A stretch of 64,000 nt of DNA, taken from the NCBI GenBank assembly GCA_025890175.1, contig JANPYM010000005.1, forward strand, positions 2,847,586 through 2,911,585, given 5' to 3'. Shown in pieces: positions 51,557 through 61,640 of this stretch; position 1 is the stretch's first letter; each line of letters starts with the position of its first letter. Position numbers and translations under genes: made by a program. A model generated the notes under the pieces. The model saw only the letters and a program-made list of their open reading frames with translations, made no database searches and was not told the DNA's origin. Source of the DNA: Ciborinia camelliae (lineage: Eukaryota > Ascomycota > Leotiomycetes > Helotiales > Sclerotiniaceae).

Positions 51557-51563
51557 TATATAA
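51557..51563 (+). promoter_or_regulatory. TATA box of cerato-platanin gene
   Basis: TATATAA lies 141 bp upstream of the ATG, followed by a CA-rich leader (ACCACCACCAAACAAACC) typical of highly expressed fungal genes. Confidence 0.55.
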
Positions 51564-51703
51564 GTGATGAGGTTGCGCTGAGAAAAGGAAGGAACTTTAT
51601 TATCTACATCTGTATCTTCATCTATCTATCTACAACAACTTCATACCTCACACACCAAACCAAACTAAACCAACTACCACCACCACCAAACAAACCCCTC
51701 AAA

Positions 51704-52117
51704 ATGCAATTCCCAACTCTCCTCACCCTCCTCACCATGGCCAGCAGCGCCCTCTCCATCAGCGTATCCTACGACACCGGCTACGACGACTCAACTCGAT
51801 CTCTCGCCTCCGTATCCTGTTCGGACGGAAGCCACGGGCTCCTCACCGCCGGCTACACAACCCAAGGCTCCTTGAAGAATTTCCCCAACATTGGCGGCGC
51901 TTCCACAATCGCCGGTTGGAACGATGCTAATTGTGGAACTTGTTATTCTCTCACCTATAATGGGAATTCCATCTATCTTTTGGCCATTGATCACGCGGCT
52001 GTAGGCTTTAATATTGCGGAGGCGGCGATGAATACTTTGACCGGGGGTCAGGCCGTTGCGTTGGGGAGAATCGATGCGGGGTATGCGTTGGTTGATAAGA
52101 GCTTTTGTGGGTTGTAG
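51704..52117 (+). CDS. Cerato-platanin family secreted protein
   Basis: An intronless gene of 137 aa. [18 protein letters not shown] is a signal peptide. The mature part begins [11 protein letters not shown] and has [54 protein letters not shown] and a C-terminal SFCGL, all cerato-platanin hallmarks, with the four conserved cysteines that form two disulfides. These small expansin-like proteins bind chitin oligomers, sit in the wall or medium, and can elicit plant defence. Length and start match the family; an upstream frame extension lacks ATG. A TATA box and CA-rich leader precede it. No neighbour within 4 kb on either side. Confidence 0.95.
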   Translation: MQFPTLLTLLTMASSALSISVSYDTGYDDSTRSLASVSCSDGSHGLLTAGYTTQGSLKNFPNIGGASTIAGWNDANCGTCYSLTYNGNSIYLLAIDHAAVGFNIAEAAMNTLTGGQAVALGRIDAGYALVDKSFCGL

Positions 52118-53400
52118 GGAGGGATCTAGGGGAGATGATATGGGGGACTGGAGGGGAGTTGAGAGAGAGGGATGGGCATAGCGGGGAATTTGCTTGGGAT
52201 GGATATTGATGGAAAGAAAGATGGATATGTGAGAGGGATATCATCATATTGTCGACTTGGATGGAGTGAGGTGAGATGAGATAGTAATGGGGTTTATGAC
52301 AAGTAACGATCGAACGAACGAGCATGTAATAATGATACAATATAATACAGCAATCTTGCCTTGCAATTACCTGGGTATACCTTACCCTTCTTCAATCTTG
52401 TATGACTTTTCTTCAATTCAACGCATTCTTCAATTCATCCGGTATAAAAGAAAAATCTACCTAGTATTTCCCATCACAGTAACATATGCGACACTTCAAT
52501 ATATCTAATATAGATTGGAGGTATAATTGTACATACATCCCTATCCCCATCTTCACCGAACACCACTACCACACACAAAATTATTTTCCATCTCCACATG
52601 CTGGTAACACAACGCAACACAAGATTTCATTAGGTACCTAGTAAAAATAACAATCCTTATCATAGTACCTACTAGGTACCTAGGTAGGTATCATCTGTAT
52701 GCTGTACCGGTATGTAATGATGATCTCGGTATTGGAATGTAATGTAATTGATGGGGTATATACATTCATAGCATGCATACATACATACATACATACGTGT
52801 GGAAGGAAGGAGGGAAGAAAGAGAAGGAAAAATATCTATCAGCCTCCTATTACTATATTTTGGTTGAGTTGAGTTGAATCGAATTGAGTTCAATTGAGGC
52901 GAGATGGATCATTTATATGAGTAGGAACGAAAGGAAGGAAGAAAGTTGCATTTCCTTATTTTCTTTGTATCATGAGAAGTACCTAGGTAGGTGGGTAGGT
53001 AGTTGGGTAGAGTGAGAGGGAGGGAGAAAATGTTAGTTAGGGTTATTGAGTTTGGAAGAAAGAAAAAGAAAAAGAAACAGAAAAGATCAAAAAAAAATTA
53101 TATCCAGGAGGATTGATATCGTTCATGAGATCTTCATATTTCATAAACCAGCTGATCTAATCTAATCGGATCTGAATACTGGACATCTCACATCTTAAAA
53201 TAACGTTAATGATGAATGTACCGTGCCTAATCTATATATCATACAATATGATACGATATCAATTTACTCTTGGGAGAAAGTCATCACTTGAGTTACTAGG
53301 TAATGTAAGATACAGTATTGTAGAACAATAATACTACATAGATTCATACATAACAAACCACCCACCGAAATCTACCCATCCACCCATCCACCCATCCACC
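52118..53400. other. Intergenic, microsatellites and CCTAGG palindromes
   Basis: Contains ACAT tetranucleotides (about 52775-52797), CCACCCAT repeats (about 53370-53407) and GAGTT-type repeats near 52865. No gene is supported. Confidence 0.5.
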
Positions 53401-56344
53401 CATCCAACCAAAATCAATCAATCAATCGCACCCAGGATCATCATCATCATCATCAAGGAACTTCTCCTTCTCCTTCTCTTTCTCGAGCTCTTCTCTCCCC
53501 TCTCTTGCCCCTTCCATCTTCCCTCCTCTTTCTCTCCCTTGCTTCCATTCCAAAGATTAAACTCTGAGGCACATCAGCACACCACAGAGGCTCATCAACT
53601 TTCTTCTTGCCTTGCTCCAGCCCCCAGCCTGCCGCCTTCCTGATCAATTTTGATTCTTCCAGGATGCATGCATACCATGATGATGATTCGCCGGTTCATC
53701 TCTGGAATTCCCGGATTAGTTCCTTCTTGGAACTCTCCCCGCTCTCTTTCTCTTCTTTCGGCCCTCTTGGCCCTTTCAATCTTCCTAAGATTAAACTCTG
53801 GGGTACGCCACAGGGGGCTCGTCATCCTTCCACACCCATCTCGAAGTTATCATCATTGTCATCGATCTCCGCCGTGTGCGTTTTTGGGGAACGCTACCCG
53901 ACCTTGCACCAATCTTCAAATCCTCAGTTGAAAACCCCCCTGCCAAGATGATGATGCTTCGGTCTATTTCTGGGTGATGAGGGTTTTTTCCTTGTTGTCC
54001 GTCTCATCGCCTCTCCGGGCTTCGTCCCCGTTTTCTTTTTCTTTTTGTTCGAACCTATTTGAACTCTGGCAGCGTGCCAGGATGGCGACGCGCCAGCTCC
54101 ATACGATAGTAAACGCTCCGCGCTTGTCAGGTTCTTATCTTTCCTGACTGTTTCCTGATCGACGGACTCGTGTCTGATGGCCCTAATCTGAGCAATCTTC
54201 AAAATCGAGGGCCAGCCACGAGGAGATACTCAGGACCATTTCTTCTGAATATTTTCTCGGTACTAATTTGGACAGAGGAGCACTCTCTATGGTACAGCTA
54301 AGAAGAAAGCACAAAATAAGCAGGTTAGAAGACCGTAGTGGTGAAATGCTTGCAATGGTCGACAAATTAGGTCCAGAAATGAAACGATCGCAAAGTCGGA
54401 TCGAAAATCAGAAAGTGGAATGTATCTGTTGCTATGTTGATGGACCGGCCTTGAGAACTAATAAGTGCTTGTCGAGTGACTTACTTCAATGCTGTCCAAG
54501 GCGTGAGCTTTTGGGGGTACTGGTTTAGGGTGAGGTGGTTGGAATGCGAGGTGGATTTCTGAAAACCCGTGAGCAAGAGATCAATGATAAGATGTGGATT
54601 ATGAAACAGCAGGTCCAGAATTCAGGAAGTTCCAAGTTGGAAAACATCTCAAGTTCTAGGTACGTCACCACAAAAGCTGTTGTTCCATATCTTCATATCT
54701 TTCAAGGGACACATATGAAATGCAAAGAAGCCCATGGTGGATCTCATTGCTGGATGGTTCGTATTCGTTCCTTGCTGTAACTTGTTGTCCATGACATCTT
54801 CCCGCTCGTCTTCCTTTGTGGTTGCTTTTTGCCTATTGGGAGGTCTCGAATTCTTCTCATCGGGCTCGGACCCATAAGAAATTGCCGCTTCAGCCAAAGA
54901 AGAGTCATTGTCACTTTCTAGAGAAGCATGATCTGCGCTCATGCTGCACCACCGTGCTATTACTAGCAGGCTCAAGAAGGGATATATCAAGGACTTCTGG
55001 TTGTAGCAGCCCGAAGGCCGCCGATGTCTAAGAGCATATTGCTCTCGACCGAAGCGGAAGAGTTCATCTATTCTTGTGCTTGTTCTTGATTTATGAAGCG
55101 CCACTTTCCCCCGCTTGGAAACGAGTCATTTCTGGTCATTTCTTGGTCTTTCTGAGCTGCCGAACCCCTCCATTTTCAATGCCCGTGACGAAACTCGTGG
55201 AGTTTTCTAGGACCCGCTCCGGAGAGCAGGTCCTAGAACTGCGCATAAGGTAGTTCGGAGTTCCCTTCCATTCACTTATGTCTCAGTTCGAGAAGATGAT
55301 ATCCCAACTGTGAATCTTTGGAATTCTTCCAGGATCGTTGACGGAGACTAGGTCTTTTCGCGATGTGGAACCGAGAGGAGCTGGCTTCCCGCAGGAGAAC
55401 CCGCAGCGGAACTAGGCATGCTCATAGATGCGTATGCGTCATGGCCACTTCACAGACCGTGGAATATCTTACCAAATTCACTCTTGATGGCAGTCCCAAT
55501 TGAGATACTGTGTTTGTGAAATATCATGGAAGTAGGCGCGAAGCAAACGTTGCGTTTAATTGATCGAAATCGGTGAACCAATGAAGCTTCGTGAAGAATA
55601 TTCGATGCGGCTTTCAGGACCTCGTAAGGAAGAAGAGCTTCAAAGAGGGCAGAATGGCACAGCGCCGTCTTCTGCAACCTCAATGAGGCCCTCTTCCGTA
55701 ACGCGAGCCTATTCGACGGGGCGACTTCGTAACGTCTGCGGGTCTGGTCAATAACAGTGTTCTTTTCCTCCTCCGTCCCGGGTCGATAAGCCTTGAAAGA
55801 CTTGCAATACTCAAGAGCCGCTGCGATACTACCGCCCGGAGCCATGCAGCCTCTGAGAAGCTGATAAACTCAGCGTAGGCGTCAAGTGTCTGTGTCTCAA
55901 ACACGGGACACAAGTTTCCGAGATCAATGCCTCAACAAGACATATCCAGAAAGGCAAGCTCTCTCTGCAGACTTTTCTGCCAAGGATCTCTTTCTCTTGT
56001 CGGCTGTGGCATCGCTGATGAAGCGGCATACCTCCGTGAACAGTGGGAAGGCGTGACAGCTGGATTAGCAGCTACACTCTTTTTCTTCAGTCGAGCTGTG
56101 CGAACTCTCTCTCCCACTGACACCATATATATCTTCAGAATCCTCGCCAATGTTTCTTGGCGATTCGACTCGAGCAGCCGTGAATTTGCCAATGCTTCGG
56201 TGTCAAACTTCTCCTGAGCTGGGCGCCGTAAATTCCACAATCATGGAGTCCAAACCCATGAGATGATGGTGGAAGCCCGGACTCTCGGCGCTTCTGTGTT
56301 TCAGTTAGTCACTCTGTTGTATGGGGATAAACAAGTTTCATACA

Positions 56345-56498
56345 TACCTGCCAATCGGTGATCGAGCGAGCACCAGAGAAAGTCTCTTCTTCTTCTCGAC
56401 TCTCCAAAGCGTCGCAAAAGGACCTCCTCTGCATTTTCACTGGACAAGCCGAGCTTCTCCGCAAGCTTGCCGTAATTGAGAGAGGGGAGGGAACCCAT
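56345..56498 (-). other. Coding-like fragment, possible first exon
   Basis: ATG at 56498 opens about 50 codons (KLAEKLGLSSENAEEVLLRRF...LDHRLA) ending at a good donor (GCAG|GTATGT). A GACTAAC branch site and CACAG acceptor follow, but the downstream frame ends after about 17 codons. The piece has a helix-turn-helix-like look (weak). Its ATG is the terminal triplet of an inverted repeat. Probably a gene relic. Confidence 0.3.
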
Positions 56499-56589
56499 TG
56501 CCGTCAGTTGACAACTGGCTGTGATAGCTCGCAGATTTTGTAAGAGTTATAATGGTGGGGTATTAGCCAGTTGTCAACCGACGGCAATG
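56496..56589. repeat. Short inverted-repeat element (25-bp arms, 44-bp spacer)
   Basis: Arms 56496-56520 and 56565-56589 are reverse complements at 24 of 25 positions. Each arm contains the near-palindrome CAGTTGACAACTG or its variant. The size suggests a tiny MITE or a paired binding site; no target duplication was clear. Confidence 0.75.
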
Positions 56590-58864
56590 AAGCTTTTCAT
56601 TTTCTCTTGCGTCAAACCAGATGTCATCATGGTAGGCCTCAAACCAGATGTCATCAAAGTCATCAAGGTGATCGGTGTTTGGATTCGGAAAAAAAGTGTG
56701 CACAGCACAAACAAGACCTGATTCTTCGTTAGTCGGCAGCAGCACAAAATAGAATCAGGAATATCTTCACCTCAATGTAAACAACTAAATCTCAGGCACA
56801 ATGTTGGGAAATGGAAAACCCGTCATGGTGAAGGAAGAAAATGTACGCCGAAGCGACTGGAGGTAATGGTCTTTCATTCATTGGTACTATATTGATCTTA
56901 ACGAATCCCATACCTTCTGTCTTTCTTTCTTTCTTCCTTCCCCAAGCTCCCAATCGCTGGTCTTCCTGTACCACCCTACAACTTCATTTCTCGCACCATC
57001 AATCATCACCTCAGAAACACATGTCCTCCCTCCCCGACAATACCTAATGTATTTTCAATGGAAAGGTCATAGACCCCGAAAGCCGGCAGGGAGCTGCGAC
57101 CTATTGCCGTTCTTGTTCCTTTGTTGTTGCTGTTGCTGTTGCTGTTGTTGTTGCCGGAGGTTGAATGGGCGGAAAGACGGAAAGACGAATATTCATTCGT
57201 TGCCGAACTGGGGTGTGGCCAAATGTCCCCGGCAGCGACCAATCTCCCACATGGAGAAGTGTATTGGGTGGACTGACAACTTCAAACCATCTTGAAAACA
57301 CCGTGGTCAGAGAGTCTCGAGGAATAGTTGGTTATCCCTGACTTGCAAGATGGAAATCTTGCCTGGAACAGGGAAACCAGGACGTACTCATTTACCTCTG
57401 GGCCAATATCGCCCGCGTGCAGGACCGGAACCCGGCCTGGAAAGTCAAGTGTCTTACTCCTAAGATTTCCGGCGTCACATGGCAAGTTACTTGTCCTTTT
57501 CTTCTCGCGCTCTTCTGAGCTTCGAAGCTCGAGTGTATATCATTCTTTCGCCAAGACATGTAATGTAGAGGTAATAAAGGTCGCCGAAAAGTGCATCCAG
57601 TTATAAGACGCTTCGAACAGTCGTGAGTCGTAGTCGGGAGCAGAAAATGGCAGGAGGCATCGAGGCCAGTTACCTCTGCCTAGTAAGAGACTGGATCTTT
57701 TCCATTCCAATCTATTTCTAAAAATCCCCAAATGACCTCCAGCCAAGGGAGGTGCCTTCGGCAACTGGAGTGACAATATTAGTATTGAGCATCGACCGTT
57801 AAAATTAGATGAAACTTACGTCTCTTCACGTGGAATCCCATCTTGCGGGGAATTGATTGGCCGTGGTGACCAGACAAGATCTCCTTTATACTTGGGGAGA
57901 CCTAAGTAGGGCGCAGTGCCCTTGCAAGTGGCAAACACCCAGAACCCTAAGCATGTCGAGGTTTTGCATTGTAAGACCTACCAACAGCTTGGTTGCAATA
58001 CCTATACACTGGTGTTTGGTGGTGGTTGTCGACAGATCTTGAAGTCGTTGCTAGTAAGAATATAGATGCACCTTGTAATGAATTAGCACGTGAAACTGAC
58101 AGAAGGATAGAGAGCGGAAGGCAGTAGCGTAACTGTGAAGTCAAGCACATGTGTAGGAAATTAAAAATTAACGATCTACTTACAGATAGAATCTCTCTTA
58201 CTCAGTGGTATGAGGTAGGAGAACCGGGCTCGATATCTAGATTTGATGGATTCCAAGAGCAAGTATGTCCAACATTTGATTTTTGGAGGTTCACAGATCA
58301 GATCTTTGCTTTGTTTATATCAATCTGTTGAGTTTTGGCCACAGTAAACATTGGAGGAAGAAAAAAAGTAGAAAGAAGTTTCAGATTACACCAAAGGTTG
58401 GAATTTGAGGCTTTTCGGTCAAGATCGGGAACAATTGTAAATAATCAAAGACACTAATTTAATCTGAAACAAGGTAGAAGTCCTCTCAAGGCTTTACCTG
58501 GGTCACTTGGAATTAAATCTTCAAAATTAATCTTTCCGGGCAGTTGTGCGTCCATGTCCACTGTCATTGGATCATCGAAGCGAGGGCTTAGTTCTTTGTT
58601 GAACCTATAATTACTTGTTGCTTGCTTCACTCCCATTTCCAGCAGTATACTACTTATTGTCCTCATCAGATTTAGTGAACAAGAACACTAGATTATAGCA
58701 TTGGCCATATACAAAAGACATGTTCATTATCATTTATATTAATGAGCTTTAGCATTATGGTCACTTCTCAACAATGGATAAAATTTTAGATCAGATTGTG
58801 TATCATATTTCACAGCTATAAATACATGGATTGAAGTTCTCTTCCTCCATCTCTTGATAGCTGC

Positions 58865-58934
58865 TGACTATGAGCTACACCTGATGTGCATGGAATCAAA
58901 AGCTGCATCGAATATTGGGTGTAGCTCATAGTCA
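58865..58934. repeat. Perfect 17-bp inverted repeat with 36-bp loop
   Basis: TGACTATGAGCTACACC at 58865-58881 is the exact reverse complement of 58918-58934. It lies in non-coding DNA near the A+T block. Confidence 0.88.
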
Positions 58935-59835
58935 CCAACATCATGAAGAGATTCTCTCTTCTTATCCTCCTTTTGCCCCGAAGACAGACTTATCTCATTG
59001 AGCTATACCGGTTTTTTGACAATGAGGAGGCTGTGAGGCAAGTCTTTTATGGTTTGCTGAAGAGTTCGAGGAGGATTTCCTATGGGAATATTAGCCAGAT
59101 TTTGTGAGAAGAGGAATAAATTTGAATGGCAGATGTAGATGATGAGAGAGAAGAGGGTTTAAGTTGATTTGGAGTGGTGGGAAGAGGTTTGGAGAAAGAG
59201 TGACTGTCTAGACTCACATCTTGGTAGTTGACAGGAGTATCTCCTTGGGAATATCTTGGGGTCTAGGGTGTTGGGAGGATGGGTGTGTTTTCTTTATCCA
59301 GGAATACTGATAATGTTAGCTTGAGAACAACTTACAGTGTTGGGAAATATTTGCCTGTTTGCCTGCTTACTGTAAGGGTATTAAACATAGTATTATTATG
59401 TAAGGAGCTAAGTTCTATAGAATAGAAGATTCCATAAAACCTAGCTTGATAACTAAACTAATGTATATAAAACTAATTTATATTTATATATCAATATACC
59501 CCTAATTCTATATATTATTTGTTAACTTTTTAAATCTAAATAACTTTATAAAATATTTATATATAATATTTTTTAAATTTTTAATAAAATTATTTATTAT
59601 TATATTTTTTGTTAATACAAATTCTACCTTAATCATTTTTTTCTTAATCTATTCCTATATATAATATTATTATATTTTTATATATTTAATATATTAATAA
59701 AATTCTGGATTTTTCATTAAAACAATTAATTCTTAATTATCCTTATAAATTTTGATTATTAATATATTCGAAATAATATAATTTAATTTTCTTAACATTT
59801 TTTTAAATTAAAAAACCTTATATATTATATATATT

Positions 59836-60043
59836 TGTTGGATAAATCACGTGCCTACGGCACGCTTGCGCATGCGCCGCGCACGGCCGCGGCGTGCCGC
59901 TTGCGGCACCCCCGCGCTACGGCGCTAGCATGCGCTAGCGGGCATATATAGTTGATCTGTAGTATAGTTTTTTAGAGCTTCGAGCCAAATACACTGCATA
60001 CTATAGTACATTTGTTTCTCCATCGCCCATGGTGATTCCAACA
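59836..60043. mobile_element. Solo LTR of a retrotransposon, 208 bp
   Basis: The unit begins TGTTGGATAAATCACG and ends GATTCCAACA: a TG...CA unit with perfect 7-bp terminal inverted repeats (TGTTGGA / TCCAACA). It is flanked on both sides by ATATT (59831-59835 and 60044-60048), a 5-bp target duplication. The short LTR with TGTTGGA ends resembles Ty1/copia LTRs. No internal retrotransposon sequence adjoins it, so it is a solo LTR left by recombination. Its first half is strikingly G+C rich (59850-59942) with small palindromes (GCGCATGCGC), showing that it has not been RIP-mutated. Confidence 0.8.
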
Positions 60044-61249
60044 ATATTAATTTATAATATTTGGATTTAATTAATAAAAATATTATTATTGTTTATTTAA
60101 TAAATCTTTATAATATTAATCTTTTTTTTAAAAAAAAACAATATCCCAAAGTAAATCAACATTTTTCCAAATCCCCTATATAATCGTTATTAACAAATCT
60201 ATATAAATCAGCATTTCCTTTCAGCCTAAATATAATATAATACAAAATTAATTCTTTAAAATATCTAAAAATATATTTCACCGTTTTCAAATATTCAAAT
60301 AAAAAATTAATAAAAAATCGAAATAATATAATTAATATATATATAATATTTAATCTAATTTAAATAATAATATATATTTCTAATTTTATTTATTATTAAT
60401 ACAATTTAATATTTATTTTAAATATTTTTTTAATATAAAGAATTATATAATTTTTAAAGTTTTAATTAATAAAAAAATTAATTAATTTGTAATTTTTTAT
60501 TTTAAATCTTTTAATAATTTTTTTAATATATATATTTTAACAAAATTTGATTATTTATAATTTATAATCACAAACTATTTTAATACCCAGAAAGTATAAT
60601 ATAAATCCTAAATCTTCCATTTGAAAAATATTATAAAAACCTTCTTTAATTATTTTTAAATCAAATTTTATAAATTCTATAATTAAAAAGTTATTAATAT
60701 AAATTAAAATAATTATATTTATAAAAGATTTTCAATAAACATTATTATTAATTATAATAAATAAATATTTTAATTTTATCAATTTAGCGAATAATTTTTT
60801 TTATCAAAATTAAAAAGTTTGTTTGAAATTATATAATGCTTTAAAAAACAATAAACTATATCTTTATTAATTAATTTTTTAATATAAATTTTTATAAAAA
60901 AAAATAAAGTTTTTATATAAATAATATTTTTATTTAATATAATATTATTAAAAAATATTATAATAACGTTTATTTACTTAATTTTTTAATTAAATTATAT
61001 AGCTAAAATAAACATTATTTTTTATATAATATTCTTATATATTCCTATATAAATTTTATCGAAATTTTTTTTTTTTTGTTAAATATAATTTTTAATTACT
61101 TATTTGATTTTATATTTGTTGTATTTTAATTAAATATATAATACCTATCTCTTAATTAATTATATAATTAATTATATAATTTATTTATTTAATTAAATAT
61201 ATTAATTAATTAATTAAATAATTAATAAATTATATATTTATTTAATTAT

Positions 61250-61640
61250 ACAGGGTATAATTAAATGTACGGTACGGTAGTACGAACTACGCGAACACGT
61301 GCCTAGTACGATCATTCGAATCGTACAGGGTTCTTTCAGAATTCGAAACGCCGCATTAGGAAAGGTTGATTCTTTGTTCGATTTTCCATTGGAAAAAGCA
61401 ATATAGTGGGGCATTTCATTTTCGATACTATGATTTTCAATCAATATAATCAATATAATCAATATAATCAATATAATCAATAGAATCAAAATACTATTCT
61501 ACTGTATATATATATAATATAATACGTTTATCTCTTATTTAATTAATTAATCGTGATCTAGAACCTAGCCTACGTTCCCTGCGCCACGCATATACCCCTG
61601 CATATGCGTAGCATGTGACCTGTACGACTTGCAACTTGCA
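61250..61640. other. Island of normal composition within A+T block
   Basis: Two short stretches of mixed composition (61255-61420 and 61555-61645) flank an AT-rich centre. The second contains the inverted pair ACGCATAT / ATATGCGT and ends CTTGCAACA before ATATT. It may be part of an LTR or another short insertion, but I found no matching TG end. Confidence 0.35.
61441..61490. repeat. 9-bp CAATATAAT tandem array
   Basis: About five tandem copies of CAATATAAT in the G+C-normal island at 61250-61640; the reverse strand frame (ILIILIILI) is an artefact of it. Confidence 0.8.

Larger units (their letters stand above)
47498..51703. other. Long gene-poor interval
   Basis: No gene is supported in 4.2 kb. 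Short frames (47768-48073, 49046-49276, 49362-49607, 49960-50268) are not coding-like. The stretch holds many CCTAGG palindromes from 50.6 kb onward and a perfect hairpin at 51043-51093. Confidence 0.5.
53401..59470. other. Gene-poor region with coding-like debris
   Basis: Base composition is ordinary and many short frames occur, but I could not build a complete gene. Coding-like pieces on the minus strand include a frame starting at 56498 (LNYGKLAEKLGLSSENAEEV), frames at 56240-55932 and 55845-55450 in different phases, and one at 58666-58454. They may be fragments of one or more decayed genes. A CTG/TTG trinucleotide tract lies at about 57118-57158, and CAAACCAGATGTCATCA is present twice (about 56613 and 56640). 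Confidence 0.4.

Noticed and set aside
61238..61489. 83-codon frame starting ILLIILIILI on the minus strand
   Set aside because: Its start is a 9-bp tandem repeat and the rest shows no recognisable protein features.
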